Below are positions 31,069 to 43,084 of a stretch of 64,000 nt of DNA, one piece after another. A program made the translations under genes and the position numbers. This DNA is from Dugong dugon (Eukaryota; Chordata; Mammalia; Sirenia; Dugongidae), in assembly GCA_030035585.1 (NCBI GenBank), contig CM057462.1, positions 139,278,734-139,342,733 of the forward strand, read 5' to 3'. The number at the start of each line of letters is the position of its first letter. Position 1 is the stretch's first letter. The notes below the pieces were generated by a model that ran no database searches, had not been told where the DNA came from, and was given only the letters and a program-made list of their open reading frames with translations.

Positions 31069-33785
31069 GACTGTCTAATGCAATATGATTCTCTTGCTTG
31101 GACATTTTTAACGCAAAATAGCATGAGAGTCAAGTTGTGGTAAAGGATGTTGAAAGAGGAAAAACAGAATAGGTGAGTCACCCTAAGAGCAGAGTGCTGC
31201 TGTAGAGGGCATGTGAGATGGCTTGACCTCTGCAGCTGTTGCTGTGTCTGGTGGCCTCTGTGCTGTTCCATTCCCAGGTTCATCCAGATTTATTCCATGA
31301 CTTCAGCTCTCTGGTGACTGCATATTTTTTTCTCTTCTTGCTTGCTTCCCTAAGAATCCTTATAATAAATTTTCATCACTGGGGAGGAAATGGGTATATC
31401 TTTGTTCCTTACACATGTATGCATGCTAACAGTTATTTCTAGTTTCTCCAGCATTACTCGCTCCCTTTAGTGCCTGCTCTTCTTTGGTATCAGCCTACCA
31501 CCCCCTTTAGCCCACAATACGGATATTCTCTCTAACCTCCTGTCTACACAAAATCAGGGTTGGCTTGTGGATTAGCTGAGAAATAATTCATTGGTATTAT
31601 CTGTTCTGTAATTCAGCTATGGGTTAGATGATCTTTCGGCTTTGCCTGCGTGTCTTACCAACATTTTAATATAATCTCCATGAGGGGGAAAAAAAAAAAA
31701 AAACTTCAAATTCCAACCTAGAGTGCCAAGGCATTATTTTAGAAACTAAAATCTGGGACAGATGGTTTGATAAGTATGAGAGCATTTATGAGGACAATAG
31801 GGCAGAATATTTGCAACTGAGACTCTCTCAGAAAGCAGAGCTAAATGGGAACCATAAATATCAGAGGCACAGGGCTGTTTTCCAAGACACCATAATAGTG
31901 GTATTATGGTTGAAAATATAATTAAAGACTAACTAAACTACAGTAGTGTCAAATGTACCAGAAAAGAAAATATGCATGTGTCAGGGATGAGAGGTGTTTA
32001 GGGGAGAGCAGGACTGTGTGAGTGCAGGCTTTCCAGAGAACAGAAGGCAGATCTGGAAGCAGTGTTCAGGGAGCTCCAGATCTTGGGAGAATTGGTAATG
32101 GAGGAACACAGCTTCTTGATACCTCGGGATAGGATTCTAGCAATAATAGCTGAACCTGTTCATTGTCCCAGAGCATCAGGAGCCCTTGTACTGGAGAGGC
32201 CTCAAAGGCCACCTCTCCATACTCCAACCTTCCAGGAGTTACCACAGAAAGATTTAATCATATTAAGTGGTTACTGAAGTCTGAAATTATTTCTACAGGG
32301 GAAAAATACAGACATAAAATGTACGTTCATATAGATATCGATTAAATGCTTTTTTTGCAAATAAAATGGAGTTAATCTCCCATCAGTAAATGCAAGTTAT
32401 GAATAAGATGGACTTTATAAAACGGGTTGGTGGAAAGTCAGATCAAGGCCACTGAGAGCCAAAGAGCAGGGCTGGGTGGGGTCCAGGCTTAACAGAGTTC
32501 TGAAAGGGAGGCCTAAAGGGAAAATTTCCTGACTCTGTAATACAATGACCTGTCCTTCACTGCTTGGTGTACAAATAGAATCTGTGCTGAGAGCGCTTTT
32601 AGTCTAACTCAGCAATATATGTATGCAGATGACTAGAAAGTTTGCTGATGAACCATATGATGCCTGTCAACATCGGTCACATGGTTTAATGACCTTTCCT
32701 TTTTAAACTCAGCTGACTTTATTATATAGGAGGATCATTTCTGAAGTTTAAATAATCCATTTTATAATAGTTTGGCATGTGTCTCCCACACTTGCTTTCT
32801 CAGCAATAACAAATAAAATTAAATAGAATTAAAAAGTATAACTTCCCCTACTCTGGGATTTTCTTTGAAGTCCTGACTAAAACCACGTCTATTAGTCCTG
32901 AAGCCATTTTATCTTATCTTCTAATCAAGTGTTTATTTAGAAAAAAAAAAGGTCATTGACTTCTGGAAATTTTGGTTTGCATCTGTTTTAAGGACTCATG
33001 CCTATTCTAGCAGAATAATTTAAATAGATGTAAAACTGTTAAAATATTTAAAAAGCTTGTTTTTATGAACAGCCTTTTAAAATAGTTGGCAGTCCAACTG
33101 AGTAAGATGCGCAATTTTAAAGTTAGAGGGCAGCAATTAGAAAAATTACACCCATTACAGTAAGGATGAGCTAAGGGTATTTTAAAATCCTACAAGTTTA
33201 CTTATCATTTAAATAGGATTCTTGTCATTCAGCTAGAATACCACATAATGTCCTTTTCCATTTTTTTGGTTCTTTAATCATTTTCTAATTTTCCTTCATT
33301 TTTTAAAATAGATTCAAGGGCAAATTCAATTAAATCCTACTTTTTTATTAAAGTTAAGATGGATTTTTTTTTTTAAATCATTGAAGAATTTTATATTCCT
33401 TTGGAAAGCTTTATCTAGGTTTCTTAGCATATGTGTGATGTAATATAACGTATATTTATATTTATAATATGTGTTAAAAGGGACTTTTGAAAGTTCTTAT
33501 AAATTTAATTTAATACCAGACCCCAATGTAAACATAAGTGTCCAGTTATTTTGAACGAATCCAGTGTTTTTTGGAAATCATCCTTACTCCAGGTCCTCAA
33601 TATTTATGACCATTTTGTGTATATGTTGAATTTTTTTTGTTAACCTGGCTATTACAACAAATTCTTTTCTGAAGGGCTTTATTCTTTGGCCCCTAAAATT
33701 ACTGTTCCTTAATTTCATGGGTGAAGACTAATGCAGAGTAGATGTAGACAAACTGTTTCCAATGTTTCCACATGCAAAATGTTAA
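31069..33785. other. Long AT-rich interval, no gene recognised
   Basis: About 2.7 kb. It has A-runs at 31686 and 32940 and no recognised transposon. The 71-codon frame at 32062-32277 and others have no motif and no splice evidence I would trust. It may be single-copy intergenic or intronic DNA. Confidence 0.45.
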
Positions 33786-33786
33786 T

Positions 33787-33945
33787 AAACCAAACCAAAC
33801 CCATTGCCATTGAGTTGATTCCGACTCATAGTGACCCTGTAGGACAGACTAGAACTGCCCCATAGAGTTTCCAAGGAGCAGCTGGTGGAGCCGAACTGCT
33901 GACCTTTTGGTTAGTAGCTGAGCTCTTAACCACTGTGTCATAATA
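33787..33945 (-). repeat. AfroSINE
   Basis: 'aaaccaaacccattgccatt', 'gaccctgtaggacagactag', 'gagctcttaaccactgtgtc'. Close to full length. Confidence 0.92.
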
Positions 33946-34484
33946 GTTATAAATACAGTTGTTTTAAGTTTTAAAAAGTCAAGGAATGAGGGCTTTGCTT
34001 TAGGTATTTTCTTGGAGCTAATTAGGATGAATACAGCCATTGAGTGCTGTTGGCTGTAATGAGGAGCCTGCTTAAACAGCAACTTTCAATACCAGTGCTG
34101 TTTTTCACTGGTAGGTCTCATTCAGAAATCCACAGTGATATGGCTAACTTAGCCTTTTAAAAAAAACTGATTAACAATGGTGAGGATAAAATGTTGAGTA
34201 ATAAAAAATATAGAATTTATAGCTAAAGGATCACCAGATAAGTCTTTTGGCCAGAGATGATTCAAAAATAAATCTGAAATTTTATGAACAGGTTCATCAT
34301 TATTATAATTTTATTGTTAAAATTGTTAATAAACTTATTTTAAGAGTTTGGAATTAAAATGTAGGATTAATAACTTCTCAGCACGGTTAGCTATAGTTTG
34401 CTCTTGAGGTTATTGACACATTATTTTTGTCATATTATGTGCAATATGTACAGTTAGCAATACTAAATATTCACTTTCACTTGA
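33946..34484. other. Non-coding AT-rich DNA
   Basis: No gene recognised. On the minus strand it follows the possible pseudogene and could be its 3' UTR, but this cannot be confirmed. Confidence 0.4.
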
Positions 34485-34755
34485 GGCCAGCGTTGAATCA
34501 AGATCTACTTTAGCTACTTCTTCCAGAATAGGGTTACTTCTGGGTTGTGATGCTGCCACCAGCTTATTAAGCTTTTCTTCTCTGATGTTAGCTGACTACA
34601 GTTATGAGCTAACTCTTCTTCAATGTCTGGACTTTCAGATTTAATCAATGTTGTTACTGCTGTTTCAGTAGTGAGATCCTGCACACAGAGGCTTTATGAG
34701 TTGCTGTAAGAACTGCTTTCTGAGTATTCTCAGAAGCAGGCTTATTGTTGCCTTC
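34485..34755 (-). pseudogene. Possible processed-pseudogene fragment
   Basis: On the minus strand, three frames read in succession give protein-like text: NKPASENTQKAVLTATHKAS, then TTETAVTTLIKSESPDIEEE followed by LAHNCSQLTSEK, then KLNKLVAASQPRSNP and EEVAKVDLDSTLASSESEYL. The Ser/Thr/Glu-rich composition is continuous across two frameshifts (near 34690 and 34575) and ends at a stop. I do not recognise the parent protein. It could also be chance or a decayed repeat. Confidence 0.3.
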
Positions 34756-35019
34756 ATTTATATATTTTTATTCTAATGTATTTGTAGACACTTGCTATTT
34801 TACACTATCTCTTTGTTTCGTATGTTTCTATGATGTTGTCCAATCTCATAAGATGTAAGTCACTATTATGTTTTCAAAATACGTATGTGTAATCGTTCAT
34901 AATACGAATTTAGAAATAGAAATATGTCTACCTTTGTGAGGCTCTCTAACAATAACTACAAATCATTACAAACTTCTAAGTCATGAGAAGTTATTTATAA
35001 AACTTCTGAACTTAGACAT
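34756..35019. other. Non-coding DNA
   Basis: Nothing recognised. Confidence 0.4.
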
Positions 35020-35665
35020 AGAAGCATGTCAAGTATGTGAAGAATGCGGTAAATGACCTTTAAGTTAAGTTGACTGTGACTGGGCATGCTGTGATAAAAG
35101 AAGCCATAACGTAGTTAATCTTTATAAACTATCCTTGAGACATAAATCTAAGCAACCTACCTAATCTCTAACCCTGGAGAAAAAAATGTGTCATTCAGCT
35201 AATCTCTAACCCTGGAGAAATACATACTAGTCTTTGACAGCACACTAGCCTTTATTGTGTGAGGCCAAGATGAGAATTTCATATATAAACTCTGAATTCC
35301 CGCTCACTCACTGAGAAAAGGCAGAGGCAAAAAGATCTTTCTCCAGCCTACTGAGATGCTGCTTGTCACCTCTGACTTCAGACGCTAGCTAGGAGGGACC
35401 TCTGCCAAGTTTGAACCGTGGTTAAACCCTCCCTTGGAGACCTCTCATTAAAGGTAAAAGTCTGAAGTCTAAAGATTTGGACTCTAACCGCTGAATGAAC
35501 ACTGTAATTGTAATTTTTAATTCTGAGTTTACAGTTCTAAATGAATGTCGTGAGCTCTTACTTGCATGCCTTGTCATGACTACCTTGCAATAAACTAAAC
35601 GAGTTATATATGTCAGACCTGAATATCTCTGTATTAATTTTCTAAGATACAAAATCCTGCACGAC
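35020..35665 (+). mobile_element. Possible solitary ERV LTR
   Basis: LTR-like order of signals on plus: 'catatataaactctgaattc' (TATA-like, about 35279), a C/T-rich region with 'ctttctccagcctactg', then 'cttgcaataaactaaacg' (poly(A) signal, about 35588). A 22-bp direct repeat (ctaatctctaaccctggaga plus aa) occurs at 35161 and 35199. No TG..CA ends or target duplication confirmed, and no viral genes. Family not recognised. Confidence 0.4.
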
Positions 35666-36367
35666 ATTCTTCAGACACATGTGCCCTTAAACCATAGATC
35701 TAGAACTACAGGGATGGTGCAATGTGATTGGCTTTCGTGTTAGCAAAATCTTATCTGGGTTTCTGTCTGCATCACAGCTTTTATTGTCTGCCCTCTCATC
35801 TTAGCATCTTCCCCTGCTAGCCTGATAGGAGAATCTTCTTAGCAGCAGGTGTATCTGAGGGAACATAGTTTGCCTGATCCAGTAAATGAACAGCTTTCTC
35901 TGCAAGCAACCATTGGATAAGTAAGACCCGCTATGTTGGTGCTGTTATCTGCAACATGCAATATCAAGATTTTCCTTTATTCAAGTACATTTAATATGTG
36001 GCAGTTATTTCTCCATCTAGTTAGAATGGCAATTTCAAAATCTCCTGTAAAGCCTTGATGTTTACCTTTGGCTGAAGGAAAATGACAAAAGTGGCTCAAC
36101 ATTTTTCTGCATTCAGTCAGTAACTTTGGTATATTGTGCTGTATTATAATTAATTTCTGAACCACAACCCAACAATACGAACAAAGCAGCTATTCAGGTA
36201 ATCTCATTAAATCACTCATAGCCTTTGCATTTTGTCAATGACATTGCATGGCATTTTTTTGTTAATAATTCACCGTTCGATAAATGCTATTATCCAGTCA
36301 GATTCACTATATTGTAGTTAGCAGGTGTGATTAGTGCAATTTAAGATTGCCGTCAAGATTCCTGTTC
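35666..36367. other. Non-coding DNA, no gene recognised
   Basis: A 62-codon minus frame at 35977-36165 has no motif. Nothing else recognised. Confidence 0.4.
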
Positions 36368-36368
36368 C

Positions 36369-36592
36369 CTGATGTATGTTGTTGTTAGGTGCTGTGGAGT
36401 TGATTTTGACTCATAGTGACCCTATAGTGACAGAGCAGAACTGCGCCAGAGGGTTACCTAGGCTGTAATCTTTACAGGAGAGGATTACAGGTCTTTTTTT
36501 TCACCGAGCAGCTGGTGGGTTTGAAACACAGACCTTTTTATTAGTAGCTGGGTGTTTAGCCATTGTGTCACCAGGGCTCCTCACTGATGTAT
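36369..36592 (-). repeat. AfroSINE, long form, with target duplications
   Basis: The body at 36378-36583 ('ttaggtgctgtggagttgat', 'ctaggctgtaatctttacag', 'agccattgtgtcaccagggc'). 9-bp duplications ctgatgtat lie at 36369-36377 and 36584-36592. Confidence 0.9.
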
Positions 36593-36768
36593 TAAAAAAA
36601 AAGAAACCATATCCACCGCCATCAACTCATAGTGACCTCATAGGGTTTCTAAGGCTGTACTACTGAAGTGGACTGCTGCATCTTCTCCCGCAGAGCCCCT
36701 GGTGGTTTTGAACTGATGACCTTGTGGTTAGTACTTGATTGCTTTACCCACTGTGCCACCAGGGGTTC
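36593..36768 (-). repeat. AfroSINE
   Basis: 'atccaccgccatcaactcat', 'gtgacctcatagggtttcta', 'gtgccaccaggggttc'. It has an internal deletion and lies directly beside the previous copy. Confidence 0.85.
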
Positions 36769-37044
36769 TTTCTTATCTTGCTAGATTCACTTCTGACTCA
36801 CACTTTTCTCCACTCTAGAGGCTGCTGTGAAAAGAGATAGCCTGAGAAGGAGAGATGGACAGTGAGGTAAGCCCTTCAATTAGATCTTCTTGATCTTTAC
36901 CTTGATTCCATCTCCTCACCTTTTGTTCCTCACAACCCTCGTTTGTACATTCTCTTTCTTCATCTTCCTCTCCTTTTGAAATTAAGTCTCCATAATGTGA
37001 TTGTGCCCAACTGGTCTGCAGAACTCATTTGCAGGAGGCACCTG
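36769..37044. other. Non-coding DNA
   Basis: Pyrimidine-rich around 36900-36980. No gene recognised. Confidence 0.4.
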
Positions 37045-37668
37045 TTACGGATTGAATTGTGTCCACCCAAAATATGTGTTCTAAATCCTAGCCCTGTTGA
37101 TGCAGTGGTTAAATACTCAACTGCTAACCAAAAAGTCTGCTGTTCAAATCCACCAGCCGCTCTGAAGGAGAAGGACGTGGCAGTCTGCTTCTGTAAAGAT
37201 TTACAGCCTTGGAAACACTATGGGACAGTTCTACTCTGTCCTTTAGGGTCTCTATGAGTCAGAATCGACTGATAGCAAGAGGTTTGGTTTTTGGTGGTTT
37301 ATGCCTATGGTTATAACCCCATTTGGGAATGGGTTATCTTTGTTATGCTAATGAGACAGCATTAGCGTAGGGTGTGTCTTCAGTCAATTTCTTTTGAGAT
37401 ATAAAAGAGATTAGACAAGCAAGTGAGAGATGCAGAGATGGGGGAAGAGAGATGCCAAGCCACATGAAGATCAGCCAGGAGCAGAAGCTCAAAGAGACAA
37501 GGACCTTCCGCTGGGGCCGATAGCCGACAGAGAAAGCCTTCCCCTAGAACTGGCACCCTGGATTCAAACTTCTAACCTACTAAACTGTGAGAAAATAAAA
37601 TTCTGTTTGTTAAAGCCACCTGTTTATGGCATTTCTGTTATAGCAGCACTAGATAATTAAGAAAGCAC
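37045..37668 (+). mobile_element. MaLR-type LTR split by an AfroSINE
   Basis: The start 'acggattgaattgtgtccac' and end 'agcagcactagataattaag' match the LTR at 30553-31068. It shares 'cttttgagatataaaagag' (TATA-like, about 37389) and an AATAAA near 37594. An AfroSINE occupies about 37088-37302. The 104-codon frame over the junction (36943-37257) is not a gene. Confidence 0.75.
37088..37302 (+). repeat. AfroSINE, long form, in an LTR
   Basis: 'gatgcagtggttaaatactc', 'ctgttcaaatccaccagccg', the 'gtggcagtctgcttctgtaa' module, and tail 'gactgatagcaagaggtttgg'. Confidence 0.92.
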
Positions 37669-38704
37669 TCTACTTTCTTCTTCATAAATTGGAAACCTTT
37701 AGTTAAGTCCAAGCAATATGTAGACCAGGCTATATCCTGAAGTCTGAGCCATTCCTACCCCACCTCACATCTAACAAACCAGAAGTTACCTTAGGAAAGG
37801 ATTTGTGAAACTCTGCTGCTCCAGATTTCAGAAAATAATCTCTAATTTGCCAAAGACTAGAGACCCAACATATACACAGAAGAGACTATGCAGTTCTGCA
37901 GAAAACACACGACCAACTAGAGAGACCTTGCCATAGTTTCCCCAAACTGATTAAAGAAATGCTACCATAATATTTGTGAGTCAGAATAGACTTGACAGCA
38001 ACTACTAACAGCAACCATAATAACTCAGCTGTTGTTTATTAATTTATTCACTTATAAAAACAAAGCAATGACTCTTATTGAGGTCTTCTATATATTCATG
38101 TGAATTACAGCAGTCTGAATTTTAAAATTTCAATATTGAGTTGATACTGATAAAAACTTAAGTGAAGGTTTGTAGTAATAAGAATGGCTAATATCTGATG
38201 AAGTTTAAGTGATATCTGAATGCGTGCGCATATTTTATTGTTGTTAAAAATGTTTAATTAGAGAATATAATCCAATGTATTTACATTTCTCTTCATTCTT
38301 ACTCTTGGAATAACTTCCTCATATTGGGCTGGGTATGGAGATAGTGTAGATTAAACTATGAGAACTGAAGGAATAGCCCAGCAAGAGTGGGAAGGAAGCC
38401 CTGAGAATCATCAACACTTAGCAGGAGAAAGCAGAGACGGATGATCTCATAAAGAATATCAGAAAGAAATGGCCAGAGAGGTAAAAGAAAAGACAAGAAT
38501 ATGTGGCTTCACAGAAAGCAGGAGAGGAGAGCAGAGAGGGCAAAGCAGGGCTTAATGGGTTTGTTCAACAAGCTTTAGAGAGAGTCATTTCTGCGATGTG
38601 GTTGAGGCAGAACCAGACTGCAGTGGGTAGAGGAGGGAGTAGGAAATGAGGATGTAAAGCCAGAGGGTATAGATGACTGCTGAGATGACTACCTTGTTCA
38701 CTCC
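37669..38704. other. Non-coding DNA with a SINE tail fragment
   Basis: At 37968-38022 there is only a SINE/RTE-like tail ('gtgagtcagaatagacttga', then cagcaac). The rest shows no gene or clear repeat. Confidence 0.45.
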
Positions 38705-38812
38705 TTTGTGTGCCCCTTCTGGGCAGGGACACTGCCTGATCCTTCTCCTTGGCCTTTGTATCCAGCACGGGCCCTGACACAAAGAAGGACTTAGGATTCT
38801 TTTGGAGGAATG
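38705..38812 (+). repeat. L2 3'-end fragment
   Basis: 'ccttctgggcagggacactg', 'ttggcctttgtatccagcac', 'gggccctgacacaaagaagg': L2-like order. The 96-codon minus frame over it is incidental. Confidence 0.45.
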
Positions 38813-39194
38813 CTTCTTTCCCATGCCTAGTGTTTCCTTCCATGGGTGTGGACATCAGTTATTACAACACTCTTAGCCTCTCTCTGTCGTTTTAGAAACC
38901 TCATCCCTGGGAGTGGAGAGGGATTGGAAGGAGAAACTGAGCATGTGCAGCTTAGCTCCCACCAGCATTTTTCTCTTTCTTCAGGGTGAAAATTTTAGGG
39001 ACTGGTAGTTTGAGAGATGCACGGAGTCCCACCCTGGAGGTAACAAATTTTCGAGAAGAATATACAGCTAATGCAAGTCTCAAAAACCTTTTGTCTTTGT
39101 CTACTGAAAAATAAATGGCAGTCTATAACAATCATCACAACCAGTAACAACATTTTTGTAAAATGTTGATAAAGATTTCATATACTCAAAACTT
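38813..39194. other. Non-coding DNA
   Basis: No gene recognised up to the start of L1 homology. Confidence 0.4.
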
Positions 39195-42100
39195 TTAGGA
39201 ATGATCAACAAAATCGGTAAATCATTGGCCAAAATGACAAAAGAAAAACATAAGAGGAAGCAAATAACCTGTATAAGAAATGAGATGGGTGATATCACAA
39301 CAGACCCAACTGAAAATAATCGTAACAAAATAATATGAAAAATTGTACTCTAACAAATTTGAAAACCTAGAGGAAATGGACAAATTTCTAGAAACTCACT
39401 CCTTACCACAACAAACACAATCAGAGGTAGAACAACTAAATGAACCTATAACAAATGAAGAGATTGAAAAGGTAACTTAAAAACTCCCAACAAAGAAAAC
39501 ACCCTGGCCCAGACAGTTTCACTGGAGAATTCTACCAAACTTTCAGAGAAGAGTTAACACCACTACTACCGAAGGTATTTCAGAGCATAGAAAAGGATGA
39601 AATACTCCCAAACTCATTCTATGAAGCCAGCATAACCCAGATACCAAAACCAGGTAAAGACACCACAAAAAGCAAATTTCAGACAAATATCCTTCATGAA
39701 CATTGACATAAAAATCCTCAACAAAATTCTAGCCTATAGAATTCAGCAAAAAAAAATTCACCATGATCAAGTGAGATTTATACCAGGTATGCAGGGATGG
39801 TTCAACATTAGAAAAACAATCAATGTAATCCATCACATAAATAAAACAAAAGACAAGAACCACAAGATCTTATGAATTGATATAGAAAATCATTTGACAA
39901 ATTCCAACACCCATTCATGATAAAAACTCTCAACAAAATAGGAATAGAAGGGAAGTTCTTCCACATAATTAAGAGCATTTATACGAAGCCAACAGCCAAC
40001 ATCATCCTAAACGGAGGGAGTCTGAAAGCATTCGCCTTGAGAACAGGAACCAGACAAGGATGCCCTTTATCACCACTCTTATTCAACATTGTGCTGGAGG
40101 TCCTAGCCAGAGCAATTAGGCTAGAAAAGGAAATAAAGGGCATCCAAATTGGTAAGGACGAAGTAAAAGTATCTCTATTGTAAATGATATGATTTTATAC
40201 ACAGAAAACCCAAAAGAATCCACAAGAAAACTACTGGAACTAATAGATGATTTCAGCAAAGTATCGGGATACAAGATAAACATACAAAACTCATTTGGTT
40301 CCTCTATACCAACAAAGTGAACTTCGAAGAGAAAATCACCATATCAATACCACTTACAATAGCCTCCAAGAAGATAAAAATACCTAGGAATAAATCTAAC
40401 CAGAGACATAAAAGACCTATACAAAGAAAAAGACAAGGCACTACTGCAAGAATCTAAAAGAGATCTGCAAAAGTGGAAAAACATACCTTGCTCATGATAG
40501 GAAGACTCAACATTGTGAAAGTGTCAATTCTACCCAAAGCGATCTAAGATACAATGCAATCCTTATCCAAATTCCAATGGGATTTTTTAATGAGATGGAA
40601 AAACAAATCACCAACTTCATATGAACAAGGAAGAGGTCTTGGATAAGTAAAGCACTACTCAAGAAGAAGAACAAAGAGGGAGGCCTCCGTCACCTACCTG
40701 ATTTTAAAACTATTATACCTCCCAGATAGTCAGAATAGCCTGGAACTGATACAACAAGAGATACATAGACCAATGGAACAGAATAGAGAGTCCAGACATA
40801 AATTCATACACCTATGAGCAGCTGATATTTGACAAAGGCCCAGATTCTGCTAATTGGGGAAAAGACAGTCTTTTTAACAAATGGTGCTGGCATAACTGGA
40901 TATCTATCTGCAAAAAACTGAAAGAAGAGCCATACCTCACACCATATACAAAAATTAACTTAAAATGGATCAAAGATCTAAATATAAAATCTAATATGTG
41001 GCATAAACAGAATACAAACCATAAGTACCAATTCACAAACACCAGAAGACAAACAAGATAACTGAGAGCTCCTAAAAATCAAACACTTATGCTCATCAAA
41101 AGACTTCACCAAAATAGGAAAAAGACAACCTACAGACTGGGAAAAAATTTATGGGTATGACAAACCCAATCGGCATGCAATCTCTAAAATCTACAAAATA
41201 CTGCAACAACAAAAAGACAAACAACCCAATTAAAAGCTGGCAAAGGATATGAACAGGCACTTCACCAAAGAAGACATTCAGGTGGCTAACAGACACACGA
41301 CGAAATGCTCACAATCATTAGCCACCAGAGAAATGCAAATCAAAACTACAATGAAATACCATCTCACCCCAACAAGGCTAGCATTAATCCAAAAAACACA
41401 AAATAATAAATGTTAGAGAGGTTGTGGAGAGACTGGATCACTTATACACTGTTAACAGGAATGTAAAATGGTACAGCCACTTTGGAAACTGATTTGGCGC
41501 TTCCTTAAAAAGCTAGAAATAGAAGTACCATACAATCCAGCAATCCTACTCCTTGGAATATATCCTAGAGAAATAAGAGCCATCACACAAATAGATATAT
41601 GCACACCCATGTTCATTGCAGCACTGTCCACAATAGCAAAAAGATGGAAGCAACCTAGGTGCCCATCAAGGGATGAATGGATAAACAAATTATGATATAT
41701 TCACACAATGGAATAATGAAACATCTCATAACATGCAGGAATCTCGGAGATACTATGCTGAGTGAATTTGGTCAGTTGCAAAAGGACAAATATTATATAA
41801 GACCACTATCAAAAGAACACAAGAAAAGATTTAAACACACAAGAAAACATTCTTTGATGGTTATGAGGGTGGGGAGGGAGGGAAAGGGTTACTCACTAAC
41901 TAGAAAGTAGATGAGAATTATTTTAGGTGAAAGGAAGGACAGCACACACTACAGGGGAAGTCAGCACAACTGGAGTAAACCAAAGCTAAGAAGTTCCCTG
42001 AATACAATCAAACACTTCGAGGGAAAGAGTAGCAGGGGTAGGGGTCTGGGGACCATAGTTTCAGGGGACATATAGCTCAACTGGCATAACAAAATTTATT

Positions 42101-42767
42101 AAGAAAATGTTCTGCATCAGGCTTTGGTGAGTGGCATCTGGGGTCTTAAAAGCTAGTTAGTGGCCATCTAAGATGCATCAATTGTTCCCAACCAACCTGG
42201 AGAAAAGGAGAATGAAGAGTACCATAGACACAACAGAAGTATTAGCCCAAGAGACAGAAAGGGTCACATAAAACTGAGTCTTCATCAGCCTGAGACCAGA
42301 AGAACTAGATGGTGCCTGGCTACCACCAATGACCGCCCTGACAGGGAACACAACAGAGAGTCCTGGATAGAGCAGGAGAAAGGTGGAGTTTAGATCTCAA
42401 ATTCTAGTAAGAAGACCAGACTTAGTGGTCTGACTGAGACTGGAGGAACCCCAGAAAGCACGACCCTTGGACTCTGTTAGCCCAGAACTAAAACAATTTC
42501 CGAGGCCAACTCTTCCGACAAGGATTGGACTAGACTGTGGGACATAAAGTGATACTCGTGAGGAGTGTGCTTCTTAACTCAAGTAGATACATGAGACTAA
42601 ATGGGCAGCTTCTGTCCAGAGCTAAGAAGGCAGAGAGGGTTAGGAGCCGGTTGAATGGACACTGGGAATCAGGGGTGGAAAGGAGCAGTGTGTTGACATA
42701 GTATAGAGCAATTAGAGTCACATAACATTGTATGTATAAATTTTTGTATGGGAAAAAATAAAAAACT
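39195..42767 (+). mobile_element. 5'-truncated L1 (ORF2 part and 3' UTR)
   Basis: L1 homology starts mid-ORF2 at 'gatcaacaaaatcgg' and runs through the RT region and the C-terminus. The best open piece is 39917-40183, with [13 protein letters not shown] and [21 protein letters not shown]; the weak C-terminal region lies near 41400-41690. ORF2 ends near 41810. The 3' UTR follows, with a purine/G tract at 41868-41888, to an A-rich end near 42767. It is the same subfamily as the L1 at 4741. Many stops and small indels make it old and dead. The FADD box is disrupted near 40185. Confidence 0.9.
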
Positions 42768-43084
42768 GAATCTGATTTTTAGTTCTTTAATTCAATTTAT
42801 GCTCTAAACGTTTCAAGGAAAAGTCCTATTGGAGAATTATTCATGTCTTCTGAAGACAAATTAATAGAAAATACCTGCTTGCCTCTTCAAAATTTTTCAA
42901 GGGAAAAAGTAATCTCCAAAATCATTCATACAAATAATCATAATAAATCCCTTAAACTAGACATAATAAAGAATATAAAGAGCATGAAGATAAGAGAAAC
43001 ATAAGGCACACCAAATATCTTTATTAACTAAACTTCAAAGCAATAGACTTTACCATAATGTTTAAAAAGACATTCTTAATATTT
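42768..43084. other. Non-coding AT-rich DNA between L1 copies
   Basis: Nothing recognised. Confidence 0.4.

Noticed and set aside
32062-32277. A 71-codon frame as a candidate exon or small gene
   Set aside because: No motif, and no clear splice sites or start context that I can support. Frames of this length occur by chance.
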